The notes below the pieces were generated by a model, which ran no database searches, had not been told where the DNA came from, and worked only from the letters and a program-made list of their open reading frames with translations. Below, piece after piece: positions 17,524-25,582 of a stretch of 64,000 nucleotides of DNA (positions are counted from its first letter, which is position 1; each line of letters starts with the position of its first letter). The translations under genes and the position numbers were made by a program. The DNA is taken from positions 3,277 through 67,276 of the forward strand of contig NZ_LGDG01000240.1 of the NCBI RefSeq assembly GCF_001279775.1, given 5' to 3'. Source of the DNA: Streptomyces sp. MMG1533 (lineage in GTDB: Bacteria; Actinomycetota; Actinomycetes; Streptomycetales; Streptomycetaceae).

Positions 17524-18150
17524 ATGCGTTCCCACGGATTCGAACGTGGACATGGTGGTGCCGGTCGTCAGGGCGGCCGAGGCGGTGACGGTCGGCGTGG
17601 TGCCTTCGGGCCCTTCGGGCCGGGCGGCCCCGGTGGCGGTCCCGGCTTCGGCGGACCTGGCTTCGGGCCGGGGCCCTGGGGGCCCCGGGGTCGAGGCGGA
17701 CCGCGGGGGAGGGCGCGGCGCGGTGACGTGCGCGCGTCGATCCTGGCCCTGCTGAAGGACCGGCCCATGCACGGGTACGAGATGATCCAGGAGATCGCCG
17801 AGCGCAGTGGCGGGGCGTGGAAGCCCAGCCCCGGTTCGGTGTACCCCACCCTCCAGATGCTGGAGGACGAGGGGCTGATCGCCAGTGAGTCCGAGGGCGG
17901 CAAGAAGCTGTTCTCGCTCACCGATGCCGGCCGCACCGCGGCCGACGAAGGCCCCGACGCGCCCTGGGAGGAAGCCTCCCGCGGTGTGGACTGGGAGGCC
18001 CTCGGCGAGATCCGCCAGGCCGGCTTCGGTCTGATGGAGGCCTTCGGGCAGGTCTGGAAGACCGGCAGCAAGGAGCAGCGCGAGAAAGCGGTCGCCGTCA
18101 TCAACGACGCCCGCAAGAGGCTGTACCTGATCCTCGCCGATGAGGACTGA
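17524..18150 (+). CDS. PadR family transcriptional regulator with Gly-rich N-terminus
   Basis: Winged-helix repressor of the PadR family (208 aa). The first 60 or so residues are a disordered Gly/Pro/Arg/Phe region (GGPGGGPGFGGPGFGPGPWG and similar). The winged helix follows at about residues 65-140 (ILALLKDRPMHGYEMIQEIA, then PSPGSVYPTLQMLEDEGLI), and then a helical dimerisation tail. The ATG at 17524 follows ATGGAGTG; an in-frame GTG nine bases earlier is an alternative. The inverted repeat just upstream suggests autoregulation. Confidence 0.87.
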   Translation: MRSHGFERGHGGAGRQGGRGGDGRRGAFGPFGPGGPGGGPGFGGPGFGPGPWGPRGRGGPRGRARRGDVRASILALLKDRPMHGYEMIQEIAERSGGAWKPSPGSVYPTLQMLEDEGLIASESEGGKKLFSLTDAGRTAADEGPDAPWEEASRGVDWEALGEIRQAGFGLMEAFGQVWKTGSKEQREKAVAVINDARKRLYLILADED

Positions 18151-18170
18151 CCGCCGTACGGCTGTGAAGA

Positions 18171-18200
18171 GGCGCCCCGCGGAGTGATCCGCGGGGCGCC
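18171..18200. terminator. Bidirectional hairpin terminator
   Basis: The arms GGCGCCCCGCGGA and TCCGCGGGGCGCC enclose GTGA, a 13-bp perfect stem followed by TTCG. It lies between the convergent PadR and SRPBCC genes and could serve both. Confidence 0.85.
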
Positions 18201-18224
18201 TTCGCGTGGGCGGCCGTACGGCCG

Positions 18225-18653
18225 TCAGCCCACCAGGCCGGCCAGCTTGCGCAGTGACTCGTTGAGCGCCGCCGTCGCCGAGTCCTTGAGCTTGCCCGCC
18301 ATCAGCGAGACGGCGGCGCCGGTGAACTCGCCGTCGATGCGGACCGTCGTGGCGTCACCGTCGGGGGCGAGGGTGTACCGCGTGGCGACGGTCACGGCCA
18401 TCGGGCCCTTGCCGCGGATCGCGAGGACCCGGGCCGGCTCCAGTTCCTCGATGGTCCACTCGACCTCGGCCGGGAACCCCATGAGCTTCATGTTCTCCTG
18501 GAACGTCCCGCCGACGGCGAGGCTCTCCGGCCCGCCCTTCGGAAAGCTCGTGTGCGTCGCGTTCCACTCGCCGTACCCGGACCAGTCGGTCAGTCGGGCC
18601 CAGACCTTCTCCGGAGGTGCCTCGATACGTGCCTCCGCGTTGACTTCGGCCAT
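18225..18653 (-). CDS. SRPBCC family (polyketide cyclase-like) protein
   Basis: START-like ligand-binding protein of 142 aa. Its pattern fits the SRPBCC fold: MAEVNAEARIEAPPEKVWAR, a central VEWTIEELEPARVLAIRG strand pair, and a C-terminal helix with SLMAGKLKDSATAALNESLR. Such proteins bind small hydrophobic molecules; some modify polyketides and many have no known role. There is no signal peptide. It stands alone and ends at a shared terminator. Confidence 0.85.
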   Translation of the reverse strand: MAEVNAEARIEAPPEKVWARLTDWSGYGEWNATHTSFPKGGPESLAVGGTFQENMKLMGFPAEVEWTIEELEPARVLAIRGKGPMAVTVATRYTLAPDGDATTVRIDGEFTGAAVSLMAGKLKDSATAALNESLRKLAGLVG

Positions 18654-18928
18654 GCGGCCACCTCTTCGTCTCGGGCTACGGTGTCGCGGAACGTAGCCGC
18701 AGGGCCCGGAACATTCAATACTGATGAACCGTCAGAAAGGCTGGGGTGCTGTGGCGTCCCGGTTGCGTCCGGGGTGCATGGCAAGGCGGCGCGCGCCACG
18801 CAGGGCAGTAGGGCGTGATCTCATCCGTAAGGAGGAGATTCCGGCCCACCGAGTCCGCTTCCCGTGGGACGCGAGAATGCTTCCTTTCGCGGATGACCCG
18901 AGAGAGCGGGACTGATGGGGTAGGGGGT

Positions 18929-19468
18929 GTGCAAGCCCGTATCCCCCGGCAGTCGGCCCAAGAGCCCGGCGGTCGGCCCCCGTTCCTCACGGACAACGAT
19001 GCCAGGCTCAGTGCCGAGTTGGCAGCGGTGGTCTCCGGTGCCCGCAGGCGGGCGGTCCGGGACGGGGACCGGCAGATCGACACGGCCCATCTGCTGCACT
19101 CGCTCCTGGAGAGCGACCCCGAGGTGCGGGACCTCTTCGCCGCCGAACCGCAGTTCTCCCGTCTCCTCGGCTACCTCGTGCAGCGCAGCATCGGTTACGG
19201 GCTGCGCTGGCAGGGCACCGTCGAGGACTCCGGTGCCGTACCGGTGGTGACCGAGACCGAGGGCTTCTCGCCGCTGGCCGCCGGGGCGATGGAGTACGCC
19301 TGTGCGCGTGCCGCCCGGCGCGGTGGCGGCCCGGCCCGTGGCATCGACCTGCTCGCGGCGATCGTCGTGGACCCGCAGGCGCGGGCCGTCGAAGTACTCG
19401 GGCGCGCCGGGATCGACGCGGGCGGGGTCTTCACACAGGTCGACCGCCGCCTCCACAGGAGCATCTGA
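18929..19468 (+). CDS. Clp N-terminal repeat domain protein
   Basis: Free-standing protein of 179 aa resembling the N-terminal repeat domain of Clp ATPases. Two copies of the repeat are visible, one around DRQIDTAHLLHSLLESDPEV and one around FSPLAAGAMEYACARAARRG with GIDLLAAIVVDPQA. There is no ATPase domain, so it may act as an adaptor or substrate binder. The start is uncertain: GTG 18929 (VQARIPRQSAQEP) is preferred because the domain follows closely, and an in-frame ATG at 18893 is possible. Confidence 0.72.
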   Translation: MQARIPRQSAQEPGGRPPFLTDNDARLSAELAAVVSGARRRAVRDGDRQIDTAHLLHSLLESDPEVRDLFAAEPQFSRLLGYLVQRSIGYGLRWQGTVEDSGAVPVVTETEGFSPLAAGAMEYACARAARRGGGPARGIDLLAAIVVDPQARAVEVLGRAGIDAGGVFTQVDRRLHRSI

Positions 19469-19543
19469 CCGAAGGCGTACGGCGGTCCAGACGCTGAGAC
19501 AGGTGTCAATGGGGGTGACGCTCATGTCATCGCCTGTCATCAT

Positions 19544-20548
19544 GTGCCGGTGCATACGTCTGAGAGCAGTCAGGGCCACCGTGGAAGGGGCATCGGGCTC
19601 GGCCTCGCGCTCGGGTCCGCGCTTGCCTTCGGCGGATCCGGAGTCGCGGCGAAGCCGCTGATCGAGGCGGGCCTCGACCCGCTCCACGTGGTGTGGCTGC
19701 GCGTGGCGGGGGCGGCCCTGGTGATGCTGCCGGTCGCCGTGCGCAACCGCGCGCTGCTGCGCCGCCGCCCCGCGCTGCTCGCCGGGTTCGGTCTGCTCGC
19801 CGTCGCGGGTGTCCAGGCCTGCTACTTCGCCGCGATCTCCCGGATACCCGTCGGGGTCGCGCTGCTCGTCGAGTACCTCGCGCCCGCCCTCGTCCTCGGC
19901 TGGGTGCGGTTCGTGCAGCGGCGTCCGGTGACCCGTGCCGCCGCGCTCGGCGTGGTCCTCGCGGTCGGCGGGCTCGCCTGTGTCGTCGAGGTCTGGTCGG
20001 GCCTGAGCTTCGACGCGCTCGGTCTGCTCCTCGCGCTCGGCGCCGCCTGCTGCCAGGTCGGTTACTTCGTCCTGTCCGACCAGGGCAGCGATTCCGGCGA
20101 GGACGCACCCGACCCGCTCGGGGTCATCGCGTACGGCCTCCTCGTCGGCACCGCCGTGCTCACCGTCGTGGCCCGCCCCTGGAACATGGACTGGTCCCTG
20201 CTCGCCCACAGCGCGGACATGGACGGCACACCGGTCGCCGCCGGTCTGCTGCTCGGCTGGATCGTGCTCGTCGCCACGGTCCTCGCCTATGTCACCGGCG
20301 TGGTCTCGGTGCGCCGGCTCTCCCCGCAGGTCGCCGGGGTCGTCGCCTGCCTCGAAGCGGTCGTCGCCACGGTCCTCGCCTGGGTGCTGCTCGGCGAGCA
20401 CCTCTCGGCACCGCAGATCATCGGCGGCGCGGTCGTCCTGGTCGGCGCGTTCATCGCGCAGTCCTCGGCGCCGGCCAAGGGTTCCCCGGAACCGGTGGCC
20501 AGTGGCGGCACGGAAAGGGAGTTGTCGGCCCGCGGAACCTCCGCCTAG
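19544..20548 (+). CDS. EamA/DMT family transporter (RhaT-like)
   Basis: Ten-helix drug/metabolite exporter of the EamA family (334 aa). Two homologous five-helix halves are visible, starting at LGLALGSALAFGGSGVAAKP and ALGLLLALGAACCQVGYFVL. The conserved ends YLAPALVLGW and CLEAVVATVLAWVLLGEHLS are present. It would export a small metabolite or amino acid; the substrate is unknown. The start is GTG 19544 or GTG 19550, with little sign of a ribosome-binding site. A second, unrelated EamA gene follows at 20760. Confidence 0.83.
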   Translation: MPVHTSESSQGHRGRGIGLGLALGSALAFGGSGVAAKPLIEAGLDPLHVVWLRVAGAALVMLPVAVRNRALLRRRPALLAGFGLLAVAGVQACYFAAISRIPVGVALLVEYLAPALVLGWVRFVQRRPVTRAAALGVVLAVGGLACVVEVWSGLSFDALGLLLALGAACCQVGYFVLSDQGSDSGEDAPDPLGVIAYGLLVGTAVLTVVARPWNMDWSLLAHSADMDGTPVAAGLLLGWIVLVATVLAYVTGVVSVRRLSPQVAGVVACLEAVVATVLAWVLLGEHLSAPQIIGGAVVLVGAFIAQSSAPAKGSPEPVASGGTERELSARGTSA

Positions 20549-20551
20549 GCT
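20522..20551 (+). promoter_or_regulatory. Promoter for a leaderless leader-peptide transcript
   Basis: TTGTCG (20522-20527) and TAGGCT (20546-20551) are 18 bp apart and lie at the very end of the upstream EamA gene. Only seven bases separate the -10 box from the ATG of the leader peptide, so transcription should begin at or near that ATG. Confidence 0.6.
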
Positions 20552-20558
20552 CCCGATC

Positions 20559-20600
20559 ATGCATCCCCACCGCATCGTTCTTCCGCCGCCGGCCGCCTGA
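20559..20600 (+). CDS. Short leader peptide MHPHRIVLPPPAA
   Basis: A 13-codon frame reads MHPHRIVLPPPAA and stops with TGA. It appears to be the first thing on its transcript, with no ribosome-binding site. Three consecutive prolines are a known cause of ribosome stalling when elongation factor P is limiting, and HPH and IVL could also sense amino acid supply. Downstream hairpins and the EamA gene 159 bp further suggest a ribosome-mediated attenuator. The regulatory role is inferred from layout. Confidence 0.6.
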   Translation: MHPHRIVLPPPAA

Positions 20601-20692
20601 GGCGGGCCATCCGGCGAACCAGGAGTGTCCTGAGACACCTCTGAGCCCGGCACACCGCCGGGCGGAACGGTGCTGCCCGCAGAAGAAGTCCG

Positions 20693-20718
20693 AGGACCCC
20701 GCCGAGCGGGCGTCCTTT
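20693..20718 (+). terminator. Attenuator-like hairpin before EamA gene
   Basis: AGGAC-CCCGC pairs with GCGGG-C-GTCCT (one bulged C, three-base loop) and is followed directly by TT, the form of an intrinsic terminator. It lies between the leader peptide and the EamA start. Other short stems in the leader are CCCGGC/GCCGGG (about 20646-20662) and GCGCA/TGCGC (20730-20742), the latter next to the ribosome-binding site. Confidence 0.55.
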
Positions 20719-20759
20719 CCCGAACTTCAGCGCATGTTGCGCATCTGCGGAGAGAACGC

Positions 20760-21707
20760 GTGTCGAATGCTGCTTCCGGCCTGCCCATCGGGCGAGGCCT
20801 TCTCTACCTGATCGTCGCCGGTGTCGCCTGGGGCACCGCTGGCGCGGCGGCCGCCCTGGCCTACGGGGCCAGTGACATCGGGCCCGTCGCCCTGTCCTTC
20901 TGGCGCTGCGCCGCCGGGCTCGTGCTGTTGCTCGTCGCCCGTCGCCTGCGTCCGGGCGGCGCGCGGACCGCCGTACGCGAACCGCTCCGTCGCAAGGCGC
21001 GGCGGGCCGCTGTCACGGGGGTCGGTCTGGCCGTGTTCCAGACGGCCTATTTCGCGTCCGTCGAGGCCACCGGCCTTGCCGTGGCCACCGTCGTCACCCT
21101 CGGCGCGGGTCCCGTCCTCATCGCGCTCGGCGCGCGGCTGACGCTGGGGGAGCGGCTGGGGCGGGTCGGGGCGCTGGCCGTCGGCGGGGCGCTCGCCGGG
21201 CTCGGGGTGCTGATGCTCGGGGGCGAGGACGCCTCCGTACGCCCGTGGGGTGTCCTGTTCGGGCTGATGTCGGCGGCCGGGTGCTGTGTGATGACCCTGG
21301 TCACGCGGGGGCGGGGCCGTGACGGGGGTGCGGATGCCGCGAGTACGTCCGTGTGGACGTTCGCGGTGACCAGCCTGTGCCTGCTGCCGTTCGCGCTGGC
21401 CGAGGGGCTGGTGCCGCAGACCACCCAACCGGGTCTGCTGCTGTGGCTGTTGGCGTACATCGCGGCCGTCCCCACGGCCCTCGCGTACGCCCTGTACTTC
21501 GCGGCCGCTGCCGTCGTCCGTTCCACCACCGTGTCCGTGATCATGCTGCTGGAACCGGTGGGAGCCGCGGTGCTCGCCGTGGCGCTGCTCGGTGAACGGC
21601 TCACCCCGACCACGCTGGCCGGCACCCTCCTGATGCTCGGGTCGGTCACCGGGCTCGCGGTGGCGGAGGCGCGGGGCGCGGCGGACGGGCAACCGGTGCT
21701 CGTGTGA
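20760..21707 (+). CDS. EamA family exporter controlled by leader region
   Basis: DMT-superfamily transporter of 315 aa with ten predicted helices in two EamA halves. The first starts [20 protein letters not shown], and the second ends with [20 protein letters not shown], a strong EamA signature. The GTG at 20760 is chosen because GGAGAG lies six bases upstream; the frame is open further upstream but that stretch overlaps the attenuator hairpin. The substrate is unknown. A leader that senses translation would fit export of an amino acid or a translation inhibitor, but that is speculation. Confidence 0.85.
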   Translation: MSNAASGLPIGRGLLYLIVAGVAWGTAGAAAALAYGASDIGPVALSFWRCAAGLVLLLVARRLRPGGARTAVREPLRRKARRAAVTGVGLAVFQTAYFASVEATGLAVATVVTLGAGPVLIALGARLTLGERLGRVGALAVGGALAGLGVLMLGGEDASVRPWGVLFGLMSAAGCCVMTLVTRGRGRDGGADAASTSVWTFAVTSLCLLPFALAEGLVPQTTQPGLLLWLLAYIAAVPTALAYALYFAAAAVVRSTTVSVIMLLEPVGAAVLAVALLGERLTPTTLAGTLLMLGSVTGLAVAEARGAADGQPVLV

Positions 21708-21710
21708 CGA

Positions 21711-21742
21711 CGAGTGGCCCTTCCCGAGGGAAGGGCCACTCG
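21711..21742. terminator. Bidirectional terminator
   Basis: CGAGTGGCCCTTCCC (21711-21725) is followed by GA and its perfect complement. The 15-bp stem lies between the convergent EamA and PaiB-like genes. Confidence 0.88.
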
Positions 21743-21746
21743 GGGC

Positions 21747-22379
21747 TCACGTTCCGCGCCGGTCCAGCAGCTGCTCGCGCGCCGCGGCGTCCCGCGGACC
21801 GCTCCGGTCCGCGAGCCCGGCCGCGATCCGGTCCCGGACCTCCGCGGGCCGGTGTCCCGCGTACTTGAACTTCGCCCGTACGGCGACCACGTCGAGCCGC
21901 AGACCTCGGATCCCGGACAGCAGCCGCCCGTACGGAGCCTCGCCCACCGCGGCCCGTGCGGACCCGCCCTCCGGTTGGAAGTGGCCGACCTGCCGGTTGA
22001 GGAGGGCGGCCTTCTCGGCCGGGTCGTCCACGACATGGGCCGTGCACCGGAGTTGGACCGCCGCGTACAGGCTCGTGGGCGTGCCGTGCTCGGACGGGCC
22101 GTCCGGTGGCGCCTGCCAGGGGCCGGGGACGTACGCATAGTCGTCGACCACGCTCAGCAGGACCTCCGGGTTCGCCTCCAGGGCGGGCCACAGGGGGTTG
22201 GGGCGGGCCAGATGTGTGAGCACCTCGGCGCGCTCGGCGTCGTAGGCGAAGTGCAGCGGCTGGACGTACGGCGGTTCGCCCGCGAGGCCGCCCACGGCGA
22301 GCTGTCCGAAGTCGTGGACGGACAGCCACTGTTGCCATTCGGCGTCGTCGCGGGGCGCGTCCCACGGGTGGATCAGCAT
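21747..22379 (-). CDS. FMN-binding PaiB-like protein
   Basis: Flavin-binding split-barrel protein of the PaiB family (210 aa), often annotated as an FMN-binding negative transcriptional regulator. Typical segments are LIHPWDAPRDDAEWQQWL at the start, PYVQPLHFAYDAE and the C-terminal EAPYGRLLSGIRGLRLDV and FKYAGHRPAEVRD. The ATG at 22379 overlaps the stop of the upstream gene (TGATG), so the two are translationally coupled. Despite the family name, redox or FMN-dependent activity is as likely as DNA binding. Confidence 0.85.
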   Translation of the reverse strand: MLIHPWDAPRDDAEWQQWLSVHDFGQLAVGGLAGEPPYVQPLHFAYDAERAEVLTHLARPNPLWPALEANPEVLLSVVDDYAYVPGPWQAPPDGPSEHGTPTSLYAAVQLRCTAHVVDDPAEKAALLNRQVGHFQPEGGSARAAVGEAPYGRLLSGIRGLRLDVVAVRAKFKYAGHRPAEVRDRIAAGLADRSGPRDAAAREQLLDRRGT

Positions 22380-23062
22380 CACAGGGCCGCCAGGTAGTCA
22401 GGGACTTCGGTGCCGGGGGCCAGGTCGGCGTCGGCGACCGGGGCCTCGTAGCCCTTGCGCAGCGGGACGACTCCGGCCCAGTGCGGGAGGGCGAGGTCCT
22501 CGGGCTCGTCGTTGACGCCGCCGGTGCGGAGCTTGGCCGAGACCTCGTTCAGGTCGAGGCGGATCACGGCGGTGGCTGCGAACTCCTTCTTGTTGGCCGG
22601 CCGCGAGTCGCGGGACCGGCCCGGTACGACGTGGTCGACCAGCGCGTCCAGGGCCACCCGCTTCTCCTCGGGATCCGTCACGTCGTGGGCGATGCCGTGC
22701 ACGACGACCGACCGGTAGTTGATCGAGTGATGGAAGGCCGAGCGGGCCAGGATCAGCGCGTCTACGTGCGTGACGGTCAGGCACACCGGGAGCCCCGGGT
22801 CGGCCTCTCCGCTCATCCGCAGTGGGCGCGAACCCGTCGAGCCGTGGACGTAGAGCCGCTCGCCGACCCGGCCGTACAGCGTGGGCAGCACGACCGGTGC
22901 GCCGTCACGGACGAAACCCAGGTGGCAGACGTAGGCCTCGTCGAGTATCGCGTGCACCAACTCCTTGTCGTACGAAGCCTTGTGCGCGGCGCGCGTGGGG
23001 ACGGTGCGGTCGGTCGGGGCGTAGGCGGCGGGCTGCGTCGTCGTCTGCTGGGTCCCCTGCAT
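22379..23062 (-). CDS. Pyridoxamine 5'-phosphate oxidase family protein
   Basis: Split-barrel flavoprotein of the PNPOx-like family (227 aa from the preferred start). Family features include ILDEAYVCHLGFVRDGAPVV, PTLYGRVGERLYVHGSTGSR and HHSINYRSVVVHGIAHDVTD. The ATG at 23062 follows GGAGAG at four bases; an in-frame ATG at 23074 would begin directly beside the operator palindrome. It is divergent from a MocR regulator with a shared operator and co-translated with the PaiB-like gene, so the trio probably forms one regulated unit concerned with a vitamin B6 or flavin cofactor. That function is inferred. Confidence 0.83.
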   Translation of the reverse strand: MQGTQQTTTQPAAYAPTDRTVPTRAAHKASYDKELVHAILDEAYVCHLGFVRDGAPVVLPTLYGRVGERLYVHGSTGSRPLRMSGEADPGLPVCLTVTHVDALILARSAFHHSINYRSVVVHGIAHDVTDPEEKRVALDALVDHVVPGRSRDSRPANKKEFAATAVIRLDLNEVSAKLRTGGVNDEPEDLALPHWAGVVPLRKGYEAPVADADLAPGTEVPDYLAAL

Positions 23063-23090
23063 TGCGCTCTCCATTGCACTAGTGCATAAT
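23062..23090 (+). promoter_or_regulatory. Promoter and operator of the MocR gene
   Basis: TTGCGC (23062-23067) and CATAAT (23085-23090) are 17 bp apart, a strong vegetative promoter. The spacer carries the perfect 12-bp palindrome TGCACTAGTGCA (23075-23086), the obvious place for the MocR protein or another dimer to bind and control both directions. Confidence 0.72.
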
Positions 23091-23097
23091 TGGCTTT

Positions 23098-24429
23098 GTG
23101 CTAGGAGATTACCCGATCAGCGGTCGGCGCGCAGTGGAGATTTCGGCGAGCGTCGAGCAGGCGGTGGGCACCGGTGAGCTGGCGCCCGGCCAACTGCTGC
23201 CTCCGATGCGGGAGTTGGCCCTCGAACTGGGCGTGAATCCCAATACCGTCGCGGCCGCCTACCGCACCCTGCGCGAGCGCGGGGTCATCGAGACCGCCGG
23301 GCGTCGGGGCAGCAGGGTGCGGCCCAAGCCGGCCACCACCGGGCGCGAGCACATCCGCGTGGAGGTGCCCGAGGGAGTGCGGGACGTGTCGAACGGCAAC
23401 CCGGACCCGGCGCTGCTGCCCTCCCTGGCGCAGGCCTTCGCGGCGGCCGCCGAGCAGAGCGACAGACAGCCGGTCATGTACGGAGAGGCTCCCGTCGAGC
23501 CGGAGTTGGCGCGACTCGCGCGGGCCGCACTGGACGCCGACGGAGTGCCGGACGGGCCCCTCGCCGTCGCGTCCGGATCGCTGGACGCCATCGAGCGGGT
23601 CCTCGCCGTCCACCTCAAGCCGGGGGACACCGTCGCCGTGGAGGATCCGGGGTGGGGCAGCCTGCTCGACCTCGTGCCGGCGCTCGGGCTGCGCATCGCG
23701 CCCGTGGGTGTCGACGACGAGGGGCCGCTCCCGGACGACGTGCGCGGTGCCCTGGCGGCCGGCGCGCGCGCCCTGATCGTCACCGACCGGGCGCAGAACC
23801 CGACGGGTGCCGTGGTGAGCGCCACGCGCGCGCGTGCCCTGCGCTCCGTCCTCCGGGCGCATCCGGAGACCCTGCTGATCGAGGACGACCACGGCCACGG
23901 AATCGTCGACCTGCCCCTGCATCCTCTCGCGGGCGTGACCCGCGGCTGGGCCTTCGTGCGCTCGGTCGCCAAGGCGTACGGCCCCGATCTGCGGCTCGCC
24001 GTGCTCACCGGGGACGCCGTCACCGTCGACCGGGTGCGCGGGCGGCAGCGGCTCGGGCCCGGCTGGGTCAGCCGGATCACCCAGGGGGCCGTACTGCGGC
24101 TGTGGGCCGACGGCGCGCTGGACACACCGGCGGTGGCGACGGCGTACCGGGCACGCCGCGACCTGCTGATCGACGCGCTCGCGGCCCGCGGCGTCGAGGC
24201 CCACGGGCACTCCGGCCTGAACGTGTGGATCCCGGTGCCCGACGAGACCGGTGCCGTCGCCCGCCTGCTGCACTCCGGCTGGGCCGTCGCACCCGGCGCC
24301 CGCTTCCGGTTGAGCGCACCGCCCGGCATCCGCATCACCGTCTCGACGCTCGACGCCGAGGAGACCGGACCGCTGGCGGACGCGGTCGCCTCCGCCATCG
24401 GTCCGGCCCCGGTCCGAAGTTACGTCTAG
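23098..24429 (+). CDS. MocR-family regulator (GntR HTH plus aminotransferase fold)
   Basis: Chimeric regulator of 443 aa. The GntR-type winged helix occupies about residues 1-75 (LPPMRELALELGVNPNTVAA, then TLRERGVIETAGRRG). The rest is a type-I aminotransferase fold with the PLP-binding Lys292 in SVAKAYGPDLRLAVL and DRAQNPTGAVVS in the active-site region. The GTG at 23098 lies seven bases after the -10 box, so the mRNA is probably leaderless. MocR proteins usually sense PLP or an aldimine and regulate a divergent gene, here the PNPOx-like/PaiB-like pair. Confidence 0.9.
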   Translation: MLGDYPISGRRAVEISASVEQAVGTGELAPGQLLPPMRELALELGVNPNTVAAAYRTLRERGVIETAGRRGSRVRPKPATTGREHIRVEVPEGVRDVSNGNPDPALLPSLAQAFAAAAEQSDRQPVMYGEAPVEPELARLARAALDADGVPDGPLAVASGSLDAIERVLAVHLKPGDTVAVEDPGWGSLLDLVPALGLRIAPVGVDDEGPLPDDVRGALAAGARALIVTDRAQNPTGAVVSATRARALRSVLRAHPETLLIEDDHGHGIVDLPLHPLAGVTRGWAFVRSVAKAYGPDLRLAVLTGDAVTVDRVRGRQRLGPGWVSRITQGAVLRLWADGALDTPAVATAYRARRDLLIDALAARGVEAHGHSGLNVWIPVPDETGAVARLLHSGWAVAPGARFRLSAPPGIRITVSTLDAEETGPLADAVASAIGPAPVRSYV

Positions 24430-24432
24430 GGC

Positions 24433-24459
24433 GCTCTGGCCAGGGGCCCTGGCCAGAGC
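24433..24459. terminator. Perfect hairpin terminator after MocR gene
   Basis: GCTCTGGCCAGG and CCTGGCCAGAGC enclose GGC. The 12-bp perfect stem begins three bases after the MocR stop codon. Confidence 0.85.
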
Positions 24460-24572
24460 TAGGGCCAGGGCCAGAGCCAGGGCCAGAGCCGGGGCCAGAG
24501 CCGGGGCCAGAGCCAGAGCTAGGGCTAGAGCCGGGGCCAGGGCCAGAGCCGGGGCCGGGGCCATAGCCACGG
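24460..24572. repeat. GCCAGR/GCCGGG hexamer tract
   Basis: About 110 bp of hexanucleotide repeats (GCCAGG, GCCAGA, GCCGGG, with occasional AGCTAG and GCTAGA) fill the space between the convergent MocR and EamA genes. Reading frames through it give only Ala-Leu or Pro-Glu dipeptide repeats and are not genes. It looks like a slippage-expanded copy of the terminator arms. Confidence 0.8.
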
Positions 24573-25520
24573 CTAGAGCTTGGGCTTCGGCCTGACCTGC
24601 GTCAGCGCCGCCCCCGCCAGCACGATCGCCGCCCCGACCGGCGTGGACCAGCGCAGCGACTCGCCGAGGATCGCGACGCCGGCGGCCGTGGCGATGACCG
24701 GGATGAAGTAGGTGACCATCTGGGCCGTCGTCGGACCGACCTCGGCGACCAGGCCGTACTGGAGGAGGACCGCAAGGCCCGTGCCGAGGGCGCCCAGGGC
24801 GGCGATCGCCAGCAGGGGAGTGATCGCGAAGTGGCCCGGGAGGCTGGTGAACAGCGGGGTGACCACTGCCAGTTGGAGCGTGGCCAGCAGCAACTGGGCC
24901 CCGGTCAGTGACAGGTTCGAGTGGCTGGAGCCGGCCAGGGTGCGACGCACGTATATCCAGCCGATCGGGTAGCTGAGCGACGCCAGCAGGGCCATCGCCG
25001 TGCCCGTGGCGTCCAGGCCGTGGAAGCCCTGCCAGGCTCCGAGGACCGTCAGGACACCGAGGAAGCCCAGGCCGAGGCCCGCGACCCTGACCCGGGTCGG
25101 CCGGTCCTCGGAGAGGGCGACCAGGGACAGGGCCATGCCCCACAGCGGCGAGGTCGCGTTGCAGATGCCGGCGAGCGTGGACGGGATCGTCAGCTCGGAG
25201 TAGGCGAAGAGCGAGAACGGCAGCGCGTTCAGGAAGAACGCGGCGACCGTGAGATGCGCCCAGGTGCGCGTGCCGCGCGGGAGCCGTTCCCGGCGCACGG
25301 CCATCGCGGCGGCGAGCACCGCCGTGCCGAAGGCCAGGCGGCCGAGCGTGACCTGGAAGGGGGCGTAGCCCTCGGTGCCCACCTTGATGAGCAGGAAGCT
25401 GAAGCCCCAGATCAGTGAGAGGGCGCCGAAGCGCAGGCGCCAGTCGAGGGCGGGGCGGGGTCGGGAGTCGGTCGGGACCGCGGTGCGGGCGGCTGTGACG
25501 GTGCTCATGGGGACAACCAT
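24573..25520 (-). CDS. EamA family transporter
   Basis: DMT-superfamily exporter with ten predicted helices (315 aa from the chosen start). Marks are LSLIWGFSFLLIKVGTEGYA in helix 1, the first-half end PSTLAGICNATSPLWGMALS and the second-half end YFIPVIATAAGVAILGESLR. The start is uncertain: ATG 25520 (MVVPMSTVTAA) has a weak GAGG upstream and ATG 25508 is possible. It is divergent from a LysR-type regulator 62 bp away, a common arrangement in which the regulator controls the exporter. Confidence 0.83.
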   Translation of the reverse strand: MVVPMSTVTAARTAVPTDSRPRPALDWRLRFGALSLIWGFSFLLIKVGTEGYAPFQVTLGRLAFGTAVLAAAMAVRRERLPRGTRTWAHLTVAAFFLNALPFSLFAYSELTIPSTLAGICNATSPLWGMALSLVALSEDRPTRVRVAGLGLGFLGVLTVLGAWQGFHGLDATGTAMALLASLSYPIGWIYVRRTLAGSSHSNLSLTGAQLLLATLQLAVVTPLFTSLPGHFAITPLLAIAALGALGTGLAVLLQYGLVAEVGPTTAQMVTYFIPVIATAAGVAILGESLRWSTPVGAAIVLAGAALTQVRPKPKL

Positions 25521-25582
25521 GGCTCGCACAACCTCGTAGCACAATCGAGATTTCGAATGCGGTATCTCGTAGTATTGCTTAT

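Noticed and set aside
24430..24572. Frames of Ala-Leu or Pro-Glu repeats
   Set aside because: They are simple translations of the hexanucleotide tract.
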